DNA of 28,875 nucleotides from the NCBI GenBank assembly GCA_014885115.2, contig WKLE02004493.1:888-29762 (forward strand), given 5' to 3'. The translations under genes were made by a program, and so were the position numbers. This DNA is from Asterionellopsis glacialis (lineage: Eukaryota > Bacillariophyta > Plagiogrammaphyceae > Rhaphoneidales > Asterionellopsidaceae). Below the pieces are notes generated by a model. That model made no database searches. It was not told the DNA's origin and saw only the letters and a program-made list of their open reading frames with translations. Positions 11,022 through 19,461 of the stretch are shown piece after piece (the first letter of the stretch is position 1; each line of letters begins with the position of its first letter).

Positions 11022-11382
11022 CTATAGCAAACGACGATAATACTTTCATTCGTCAAACGCAGTTGGTATATTCAGATACAGATGCGTTGTTTTGGTAGTT
11101 TAAATTTTGTTTTCCCGTGGCGTCAACTTTTAAATTGCACTGCTATGACTTTGTAACTGAATTAGAAGGTGTGATTTGGACCAAAGACTTTTTGTGACTC
11201 GTCCGTTGATCAAATAAGATACTGTTCTTCCCATGTATCATAAAGGATGCCAGCACACAACATCTGAATAATGTGGATTCCTCACCTAGCTATTTCACAA
11301 TTACTGTTGCTGTTATTTTCGTTGTTGTTGTTGTTGTTGTTGTCACTCGTTTTTTTTGTGCCATGCTATTGAATTCCGTACA
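11022..11382. other. Intergenic spacer with a (TTG)n tract
   Basis: No supported gene. A TTG triplet run covers about 11320-11343, just downstream of the minus-strand membrane protein gene, so it probably falls in that gene's 3' untranslated region. Confidence 0.5.
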
Positions 11383-11859
11383 TCAACTCCCTCCGAGAAT
11401 AGCAATGGTGACAGAACCAACAGCAATACCCAAGCTTACAGGAATTATTTTTCTTGGTAGGCTGTCTTGTTGCATTGAAACGTACATTCCCCATGCATGA
11501 CAAGCTGTATCAAGAATAACGGCAAATGCAGGTTGAACAGGTAAAAATACTCTTTTTGTCCATTCTGAATATGCCCATTCCATGGTACCGTTCATTCTGT
11601 CAGTGTCAATAATAAAGACAGCATAAAGAAGAGTATGCAAAAAAATGAATATACGAATCAGCATGGGAGGATCACGTGGTTTTTGAATGGTCGCAAGTAT
11701 TGGTAACATTAGATCGCTGAAAAGATAGGAATATGTAATCAAAAAGTGCTGTTGAGTAACTGCTTCCAATGGTGGCAGCGCTAACCCAACAAGAATCCAA
11801 ATATGTATAACAGTCATGAGACTCTCACCATACAGGACGGCATACTTCAATAAAAGCAT
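11383..11859 (-). CDS. Small multi-pass membrane protein, unknown function
   Basis: 158 codons, uninterrupted, from ATG at 11859 to the stop at 11383. Four or five hydrophobic segments are visible: residues about 12-34 (LMTVIHIWILVGLALPP), 38-60 (HFLITYSYLFSDLMLPILAT), 66-86 (MLIRIFIFLHTLLYAVFI), 104-127 (a segment with several aromatics and a Cys-His pair), and 138-157 at the C-terminus (VSLGIAVGSVTIAILGG). Short polar loops carry PRDPP and DTDRMNG. There is no cleavable plastid-type leader and no family motif that I recognise. The regular spacing of hydrophobic segments and the intact frame make a real gene likely. The GTAC-rich foldback region lies upstream of its start. It could be a diatom- or stramenopile-restricted protein, but this is a guess. 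Confidence 0.65.
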   Translation of the reverse strand: MLLLKYAVLYGESLMTVIHIWILVGLALPPLEAVTQQHFLITYSYLFSDLMLPILATIQKPRDPPMLIRIFIFLHTLLYAVFIIDTDRMNGTMEWAYSEWTKRVFLPVQPAFAVILDTACHAWGMYVSMQQDSLPRKIIPVSLGIAVGSVTIAILGGS

Positions 11860-13194
11860 TTTTTGAGTCGTCGATTCAAACTATGCAGCGAAGCGGTCTG
11901 TCACCTTTGATGCTCTAAAATTTCAGTCGACTTCGTGTATTTACCATTTCTCGGCCCACAGATAAGTCTCCATCGTCGAACTCTCTAGAGGACCCAATGC
12001 GCATCCATCCAACGGGCCGCACCCCCAGAAGCAGAGATCGAAAACAAGAGAGAATAAAAAATGAGGCCCGGTACAGTACCTTTGGTACTGTTACTTCGTA
12101 CTTAGGACCTATACTGTCGGTACCATACCCAGGTACTCCAGTGGTCCTAGTACCGGTACCAAAGGTACCAGGTAACTGGTACGATGGGTGCCTTGAAGTA
12201 GACTCTAGGTCTTGCCATCCCATCCGTACAGTTACCAGGTAACTAGCCTACTACCCGGTACTTACTACTATAGCTTTACTTCCTGACATCAAAGACGAAA
12301 TAAAATGAATTTAAAAAAAGAAAGGACCTTAATTGGTGCCGTATGTACCGGTAGTCCTAATTGGAACTTCGTAGAAGTAGGACCCTACCTGGTACCTGTA
12401 CTGTCTGTTAGTCTACCCTGGTACATCACAACGACAGATCCCCATCAAGGAGAGTCTTCCACGACTCAAATTTACTGTTTTTCTCATGGAGTGTTGCTGT
12501 CGTGAATGCATTGAATGCCATGCTCGTGACAAATCCAGAGATGAGAACATGTCACAGAATCTGAGTACCAGATCCATAAGTCGAATCTCGTTTACAGGTA
12601 AAGATTTATAACATCATTTTTGCTTGTGCAGTATAAAGAATCAAAAACATGACTCAATTGCGCGGATTTGAATAATTTAGTTCAATAACACACCTAAGTG
12701 TACTGACAGTACCAACTAATTTTCCCTTTATAAAAAAATGTAAAGGCAGGAAATCTTTCATAGAAACATCTAAACACTATTTCGATCCGACAGAAGAAAT
12801 TTTAGTACCGTTTGGAAAAACAAAAAATACAGATATTATTTTAATTATCCTTGTTACTGCAACATAGAGGGGAAACAGTGAAAAATATGTCAATTACTGC
12901 GGTATTTGAAAAGGTGTATTCAATTTCTGTTGATCACAAATACCTGGTACTGTACCAGCGCACTGGGAGAAATCGCATCTGTACTCTACTCGATACAATT
13001 ACAATGTTCGCTTCTTTCGTCGCAGGACTAGGTCCTAGGTCCTATCCGGTAGACAACCCTATCAATTATTTTACACTTCTCATTTTTTCCCTCTTTTCAT
13101 CACCCAGCGTTATGCGCACAAGTAAAACATGATTATTTTACGGGAATCGAATTTTTTTGCACAATATCAAATGTAAGAACAACAGCTAGATACC
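11860..13194. other. Intergenic region between two divergent genes, GTAC-rich
   Basis: No supported gene. It separates the minus-strand membrane protein from the plus-strand gene starting at 13195, so promoters for both probably lie here. The first half (12060-12430) is packed with GGTACC, GTAC and AGGACC-type short palindromes. Others recur at 12948-12958 (GGTACTGTACC) and near 13026-13040 (GGACTAGGTCCTAGGTCC). Open frames across it owe their length to this repetitive composition. Confidence 0.5.
12070..12182. repeat. Imperfect foldback (inverted repeat) built from GGTACC palindromes
   Basis: The left arm, 12070-12124, reads GGTACAGTACCTTTGGTACT, then a TACTTAGGACC block, then GGTACC. The right arm, 12132-12182, matches its reverse complement with small gaps: GGTACT, then GGTCCTAGTACC, then GGTACCAAAGGTACC. 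The centre is near 12128. Smaller perfect hairpins nest inside, such as ACAGTACC-TTT-GGTACTGT. A further inverted match, GGTAACTGGTAC with GTACAGTTACC at 12226-12236, lies just outside. It could be a miniature foldback element, a structured RNA or a composition effect. Confidence 0.6.
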
Positions 13195-14130
13195 ATGGTT
13201 TTGTTATGCACAAATCAAATGAGTATACACATCAAAAAATCTAAATCACTTGTCGATATTGATGAAGACAAGATTGGAGATCTTTTATTATCACAGGAGA
13301 CAATCTTCAAACAGATGCTTTGTGACTTAGCTTTAGAAAAGGCTGCAATACGATCAAGAAAACGAAAGGAACGTGCTGCTCGTCAATCATTGATAATACA
13401 TCAAGACTCTGCGGATTCATCTCCCTCTGGTGACGCACCATGTACATACCATGATGGTAATGGTGACATAAACACAGATTCAAGCGTCAGTGGAAAGCAG
13501 GATGAGTTATTCGATCGAACAAATCTCAAGCGAAAAAGAATACACAAAAGAAGGAACAGTTCACTTTCATTTGTAGACGATTTTTTTTCGAAAATTGAAG
13601 CTACTAGTAAGGAAAGCTTGGTTGAAGAATTTCATAAAGACTGTGGAGAAGAATCTTCTATTACTGGAGATGCTGACTTTTATAGTGAATTGGAAACAAT
13701 TATTCAAAGTGATCCACATCCTGTTGAAGATAGCAATCATTCGATAGACCAGCAGGAGCAAAAATCTCTAGACAGCATGTATCATCTGTCGGAAGGAGGC
13801 GAATGCTCTTCAATACTCACTATTGATGATTTTGACGATAAACATGAAACGACCAAGATCCAGATGCCAACAACGGATAGCATTTTTCAAAAGCAACTAC
13901 TGAAACTTGACAGTTCCATGTCGAGGAGCCAAGCGAGCCAACAGAAGATCCATGATTGGGATAGAAAAATGGGATTACGCAAGAACCATTGTGCTACTAT
14001 GAGGTTGTCAATGCGATCAAGGAGAGGCTTAAGACTTGTTCTAGAAGAAAAAACGATAACGGTAAAAGATGATGTCCCAGAAAAGCAAATGCCACAAAAT
14101 GCAAACATCAAATTAGCTAGGAGTGCATAA
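13195..14130 (+). CDS. Unknown protein with a C-terminal WDRKMGLR...MRLSMRSR motif, probably nuclear
   Basis: 311 codons, no intron. The start is ATG at 13195 (ACCATGG context). A second in-frame ATG lies at 13219. The chain is mostly acidic, Ser-rich and probably disordered. Basic clusters lie at residues about 56-65 (RSRKRKERAARQ) and 110-121 (LKRKRIHKRRNSS), either of which could serve as a nuclear import signal. The one compact, conserved-looking part is near residues 250-283. It reads IHDWDRKMGLRKNHCATM and then RLSMRSRRGLRLVL. From memory, motifs of this form (WDRKMGL, His, TMR, SRSR) recur at the C-termini of many diatom proteins of unknown function, but I cannot verify this here. No DNA-binding fold, zipper or enzyme motif is seen. 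A regulatory role is only an inference from composition. Confidence 0.75.
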   Translation: MVLLCTNQMSIHIKKSKSLVDIDEDKIGDLLLSQETIFKQMLCDLALEKAAIRSRKRKERAARQSLIIHQDSADSSPSGDAPCTYHDGNGDINTDSSVSGKQDELFDRTNLKRKRIHKRRNSSLSFVDDFFSKIEATSKESLVEEFHKDCGEESSITGDADFYSELETIIQSDPHPVEDSNHSIDQQEQKSLDSMYHLSEGGECSSILTIDDFDDKHETTKIQMPTTDSIFQKQLLKLDSSMSRSQASQQKIHDWDRKMGLRKNHCATMRLSMRSRRGLRLVLEEKTITVKDDVPEKQMPQNANIKLARSA

Positions 14131-14986
14131 TTTCGGGGAACAGAATCACTCTGTGTTTGTTATAAAATGACTTTAGTCAGAAACATGAAGAGATGTATTT
14201 TTAAAAATGGGGTTACAGAGAAAGCAACAATGTTCGAATGTACATAATTTTATTTAAAGAAACACAAAAACAAAAGCAAAAAAGTTCTAGAATTCTTGTT
14301 CATATCTGCCCAGTCACTACAGCAAGAAAGGGAGAAATGAGCACACATGACTTTGGTATCCTGCCTCTTGTAAAAAGTGAGCAGTCACATAAGAGTCGCA
14401 TTCCCAAAACGAGAAGTAACATACACAGACAGTCAGTAGGTCCAATCAAATTACGTATTACCCGTACTAGAGTCATACATACGACATATCGTATCTTGGA
14501 CAGTCAGGGTCTCAGTAAGATCTCCTCACCTGAGAATGTAGGACTTAATTCCGGGTTTTGTTGACACGTAAGTGCATGGCCCGGACACGCGAAGACCGGA
14601 CGATGCAAGTTCAAATTATAGCAAAGGACGCAACAAGCCGATGATATCTTCAAGGATTTGACACTTAGGTTTTAGTAAATATATAGTCGTACCAACAACT
14701 TTCTGTCGAAGGAATTCGTAGATGTCTTATCCATGTAATACGGCTGGATTAGGATGGATCACTTGAAAAATGTAATAATAATGTTGATATTAATAAAATA
14801 TTTACATAAGCCTAAAATGATTTTTTGAATAATAATATGATGTTCTAGATGCATTTTGTCGTGAGCTGTGTGTGACTACTGACTACATTCCTTTAACATT
14901 CTGCAGTCTACCGTTGATCGACACTACAAAACATCAAATAATAGTCTCTTCCGTAGTCTCTAGTCTCTCTAAAGACAATATTCAAA
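14131..14986. other. Intergenic region upstream of the fibrillin-like gene
   Basis: No supported gene. The 108-codon frame at 14238-14564 lacks any protein signature. AT-rich sequence at about 14770-14850 and a short repeated GTCTCTAGTCTCTCT tract just before 14987 probably belong to the promoter and 5' leader of the downstream gene. I could not identify a defined regulatory site. Confidence 0.45.
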
Positions 14987-15911
14987 ATGAATTCCTGCTT
15001 GTCGTTAGTATGTCTCGTTTCTCTGCTGACACTTCAATGTGAAGCTTTTGTCCTGCAACAACCATCATGGGCAACAACAGCCGTCACAACAACAAAATCA
15101 TCACTGTTTGCGAAAAAAGCTGCCGGTAGAAGCAAAAGTAGCGGTGCTGGTGAATCCGCAACGAATGATTATGATGCGCCAATTGCTCAATGTAAAGAAA
15201 TTTTAACCCGCGCTGCAGAAACTAAATCAGAAGATTCAGAACTTGTACTGGATGCTCTTGAAAATTTAGAAAAACTCATGAGGAAAAAATCAAGAGTTGA
15301 AGGTGAAAGTTGCGGACAAGAAATTTTAGAGAATTTGACAGGTGATTGGCGTCTTATCTTTACAACTGGCACTAAAAACACGCAAGATAGGTTTAAGGCT
15401 CGTATTAATTACTTCCCTCTCAAGGTACGTTTGATTATATCGTATCTATTCTTCATGACATTGTTCTTTCTTTCGTGCTGACACCGTCTTCATATCGTGC
15501 TGTTGAATCCCATTGAATTTCATACTCAAACTCCTTCAAAACACAAATATATAGGCTGTTCAAAGTTTTGATTCTACTATGGATCCAATGTTTATTTCGA
15601 ATGGTATTTATTGGGCAGATAGCGATTTTGCACTTGTGAAGTTCTTTGGTGACTTCGATTTTGATTTACAAAAACGAAAGTTGGAATTTGATTTTGATAT
15701 CATTGCGCCATTTGGATTCCAAATCAAACTAAATAAAGGGCAAGCAGCTGAAATTGGAGCTTCGACAGGATTAGGAAGTGAAAGTAATGTTGTGAATGCC
15801 AAACGTGGCCGTCAAGCCTTCTTTAATTGGATTAGTGCAGATGAAAACATCGCTACAGCTCGTGGTGGTGGAGGAGGACTTGCTCTTTGGAAACGAGTGA
15901 AAAAGGAATAA
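14987..15911 (+). CDS. Plastid lipid-associated protein (PAP/fibrillin domain), two exons
   Basis: Exons 14987-15424 and 15555-15911 give 264 residues. The intron (15425-15554, GTACGT...ATAG) falls between codons and, if retained, ends the frame early. The N-terminus is a signal peptide (MNSCLSLVCLVSLLTLQC) ending in CEA followed by Phe. This is the diatom rule for plastid import across four membranes, and a Ser/Thr-rich transit segment follows it (TTAVTTTKSSLF, then AKKAAGRSK). The PAP/fibrillin fold begins near residue 78. It shows GDWRLIFTTGT at about 119-129, the acidic beta-strand block FFGDFDFDLQKRKLEFDFD, and the C-terminal NWISADENIATARGGGGG then LALWKR at about 234-259. Fibrillins bind lipids or pigments at thylakoids and plastoglobules, and the exact ligand is unknown here. 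It is convergent with the pyruvate kinase gene on the other strand. Confidence 0.88.
15425..15554 (+). other. Intron of the fibrillin-like gene
   Basis: 130 nt with donor AAG|GTACGT and acceptor ATATATAG|GCTG. Removing it joins ...NYFPLK to AVQSFDST in frame. It contains stops in the frame of exon 1. Confidence 0.9.
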
Positions 15912-16665
15912 CTCAATATGGCAATGAGCTCGAGTAAATGCTGCGCATCGTTTAACATTATTATTATCTTCGCTCTAACAAGATGTCAAGGTTGGCTACA
16001 CCACATACAATTATATAAGCATTGCTACTTGGTGATCGCTTGCATAATCAATATTGATTTTTTATAAACCTTCTTCACTGCTCCTGTGGCCTGTTTTGTG
16101 CATCGATGTAACGTTGTCTCAATATTGTATGCTTTGCAGAGACCTTTCAAATACGTCTGAGGTCTGATCTCTACTTCTGGCTTACAAAAAGAGGCCGTAA
16201 AGCCGGAACAACAAACGCAAGATAATGGACACTATTTGAGCAGAAGCAAATAAGTCTGTGATATTTTTCGGTACACATCATTGTATCAATATCCTAAGAT
16301 GTGAGTTTTGACATTGCGTACATAATGTCTTATACATAATCATAACCTAAAACATAGCTGCAAGCGGCAGTTTCCATCATCAAACAAACGGGGATGCTTA
16401 CGGGGGAGATTGTTTGCCTTCCTTCACTGGGATTGCAGATAGCTAGGTTTGTACGCACGCCGGACCCTGCAACGAATGGCTTATGTTAGAAGTTGGGAAT
16501 AAATTATGTGTTATTACATGTTGTCTCTAGGTAATAAATTATGCTATGCTCTATGATCAAGGTGGTCAGTCTATCTGGTTTTAAAAGTCAAATTCATGTT
16601 TGAACGCAAACATGTTAAATATGTACATTTCATGAAATTTTCATTAAAATAGGAATTCTTCTACT
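15912..16665. other. Spacer between two convergent genes
   Basis: The 3' flanks of the fibrillin-like gene (+) and the pyruvate kinase gene (-). No open frame, tRNA-like fold or repeat could be supported. Confidence 0.55.
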
Positions 16666-18710
16666 TTAAAGAGTGGCATCCCAGTAGGTTGGACCAGCAG
16701 CAGGAATGACACGGATGATGTTTGCTGCACCGGGCGTACCAAATGGGAACCCAGCTGTTACAACAAGGAGATCCTTGTCATCGCTCACAAGCCCTTTTTT
16801 CAAACCTATTTCACAAGCAACCCGAAGCATGTCTCGGAAATTATCCTTGTCGAGCTTTTCATCTGGGCAGAATTCGGGGTACACACCCCAACTCATGGCA
16901 AGATGTCGGCATGTTTCCTTTAAAGGTGAAATTGCCAAAATAGGCTGTTCGGGACGCTTCATGGAAGCCTTACGTGCCGTGTCCCCTCCCACCGTGAAAC
17001 TGGCAATTGCCTTTGCACCGGTATTCCTTGCAATTTGTCTTGCCGCCAAGATGATGGCAGACGCAGAGGTCCCATCCGTAATTTTAGGCCTCGAGCCCTG
17101 AAGATATGCCGAATAGTGAGGATCACCTTCAACTCTGTTGATGATTCTTTGTTGCATGTACACAGCTTCCTCCGGATACTGGTAAAATTTAGAGCGACGC
17201 AAAAAAATGCTCCAAGTTAGACCAAATTGGAAATACACTACACGTATATAATATGCGGATATAGTACAATAGCTGTCCACTTACCAATCCAGCTGCGCTC
17301 TCAGCGCTCAGCATGATAGCATCTGCACCATCGTAAATTGCTGTAGCCGCATCACTAGCCTCTGCTCGTGTGGGCGTTGGTGATTCAATCATACTCTCTA
17401 GCATTTGAGTTGCCACAACTGCAGGCTTTCCCTGCGAACGACACTCGTCAATGATTGTCTTTTGCAAAATTGGAACATCCTCGGGAAGGCACTCCACGCC
17501 TAAATCACCACGGGCAACCATGATACCATCACAAAGCTCCACAATCTGTTTGAGTGAATCCCCTTCAAAGCACTAAAGTCAGATTCATAAAAAGTAAATA
17601 AAGGCACATGGGTTAGGCACTATTTGGGGGAACGCATAGGCAGTCGCTGCAACACAATTTTCACGTACACTTGGCTTCTCAATCTTCGCCATAATGTGAG
17701 GGGGGAAGAGGTTCTGAGGGTTGTATTCCATAATCAAACGTTTGATTTCCACAATGTCTTCTGGCCTCTGTACAAAGGAAAGAGCAACCCAATCTACCCC
17801 GATGCCAAGCATGTACTGCAGATCTTCTCTGTCCTTTGGTGTTAAACAACTGATCTGGAGGATCGAGTCCGGGGTATTCACTCCCTACATTATTCCAGAA
17901 TCGAATGTATTTAAAAAGGGTGTGTGGGCATGTTATATTATCACTAACGGCATAAACAACGTACACGTGTAATGTCATATATCGTTTACATACCTTCTTA
18001 TCCTTGATCATGCCAGGAACAACGACCTTGCAATCCAAATATCCAGAACCTTTTCCTATGACTTCTAACTTTACTTTGCCATCATCAATGAGAAGAACGT
18101 GACCAACTTCAGAAGCCTCGATGATTTCTGGGTGAGGCAATAAGACGCGTTGGTCGGTCCCGGGGGTCTGATCAAGGTCAAATCGAAAAGTTTGACCCGC
18201 CTGTAGCATTTCACCATTCGGATTGGCAAAGGTTCCTACACGAAGTTTTGGGCCTTGTAAATCCCCTAGAATGGCGATGGGGTGATCGTACTTCGCTTCA
18301 ACTTCCCGGATGGTATCCAAGAGTTCTTTCTTTTGGGCATGTTCGCCGTGGGAGAAATTTAGGCGAAAGACATCGGCACCAGCCAAAAAAAGCTTTTCAA
18401 TCATCTCAAAGGATGAAGATGCTGGTCCTAACGTTGCAAGTTGCTTCGTCTTTTTGCGCCAACGTTGACTTGATTTGAAGTTATCAGTCTGTGGTACTGG
18501 TGCCGGTGCCGTTGCAGTAGCAGTAGAACTAGCTTGCTGGCCAGACATGAGAGCTTTCATTTGAGCGTCGTAGGCATCCATGCCATTGTTCAAGGCAGTG
18601 GAAGTAGAGATCAGTCGCGCTTTCGCTTGGCCAACACTCACGCCCGTAAAGGCTGCGGCTGGGTCAACCGCCAAAATTAAAGAAGCAGACAGAGTACTGG
18701 TAAGCTTCAT
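16666..18710 (-). CDS. Pyruvate kinase, plastid-targeted form, four exons
   Basis: Exons 18710-17994, 17884-17669, 17572-17285 and 17178-16666 give 577 residues. The enzyme converts phosphoenolpyruvate and ADP to pyruvate and ATP. The chosen start gives a signal peptide ending AAA|F ([12 protein letters not shown]), the diatom plastid import signature. A linker runs to about residue 85, then comes the ~490-residue catalytic part, a normal length. Motifs seen: RLNFSHG (about 113-119), [11 protein letters not shown] (about 146-156), GVNTPDS after intron 1, MAKIEKPS with the catalytic Lys at 306, ARGDLGVE (331-338), [10 protein letters not shown] then [20 protein letters not shown], and [14 protein letters not shown] across intron 3. 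DLQGPKLR and SAESAAG, instead of DTKGPEIR and SGETAKG, resemble bacterial, perhaps alphaproteobacterial, enzymes. Plastid pyruvate kinase supplies pyruvate for fatty-acid and isoprenoid synthesis. An in-frame extension upstream to 18899 could encode a longer form. Confidence 0.93.
17179..17284 (-). other. Intron 3 of the pyruvate kinase gene
   Basis: 106 nt. The donor is GGATTG|GTAAGT and the acceptor is TTTTACCAG|TATCCG. It joins SAESAAGL to YPEEAV in frame, restoring the usual family motif. Confidence 0.9.
17573..17668 (-). other. Intron 2 of the pyruvate kinase gene
   Basis: 96 nt. The donor is CCAAGT|GTACGT and the acceptor is GACTTTAG|TGCTTT. It joins MAKIEKPS to CFEGDS in frame. Confidence 0.9.
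17885..17993 (-). other. Intron 1 of the pyruvate kinase gene
   Basis: 109 nt. On the minus strand the donor is AAGAAG|GTATGT and the acceptor is AATGTAG|GGAGTG. It falls between codons and joins IKDKK to GVNTPDS, the conserved KGVN junction of the family. Confidence 0.9.
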
Positions 18711-19461
18711 CTTAGTAATCACTTCTTTATCGTCCAAGTTTTGCGACTTCGAATGAGAAAATAAAGATGAGATAGAATTGTTCTTTCTCGAAATACATGC
18801 AAATACTGTAGATTTAATCTTTCTCTGCTTGAATCTTGTGTTGACACCCTCCATCCATGTCGTTGCTCGCCACGCACTGACGTAAACACTTCCAAACATC
18901 TTACACTCTTCAGAGTTCGATTATGAGTTTTAGCCCATACGTACAGACAGTATATCTTTACCTCAAGTTCTGTTGTTGCCATCAGCCAGAATTATCAAAA
19001 ATTCAGTACGAGCTCGAACTTGCTAGAGTTCCCTTCTACTAGAGAGAGGACTAATATTTTTTATTGCACAAACAGTACGTATGTTGGTTTCCGGATCTTC
19101 ATTTTCCATCCTTTCCCTATGTAGGATACAATCATTTTTGAGGTCAGTAAAAAAAAGTCACTAAACGCCAAACACCAAAACAAATTGTAGCCCAGTCACG
19201 TCTTCAGTCATACATAAGAATGAACTATAGTTTCGCTGCGAGGCGAAGTCCATGATTGACTGCAGTCAAATAATGTTGAAATATTTTCCTATCACTTTCT
19301 TCTTTTTTTTCAAATGTGATTTTAGATTTTACTATGTATCATACTTTTTATATTTCCAACAATAGTATCAGCATATCACATTAGTCCACAATCACACCAT
19401 ATACCTAATCCAACCATTTCCAAGACCAACACCCAGACATGACTCTTTCCCTTCCTCTCTT
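18711..19461. other. Region between the pyruvate kinase start and the helicase 3' end
   Basis: Both flanking genes run on the minus strand, so this holds the pyruvate kinase promoter and 5' leader and the helicase 3' flank. The frame of the pyruvate kinase stays open from 18710 up to an in-frame ATG at 18899 (63 extra codons). No other gene, RNA or repeat is supported. A poly-T/AT-rich block covers about 19300-19360. Confidence 0.5.

Noticed and set aside
11915..12505. Open frames on both strands across the GTAC-rich region
   Set aside because: They arise from palindromic repeats (peptides rich in GT, VP, TG repeats) and mirror each other on the two strands.
14238..14564. 108-codon plus-strand frame upstream of the fibrillin-like gene
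   Set aside because: No motif, no hydrophobic pattern and an AT-rich start. Probably chance.
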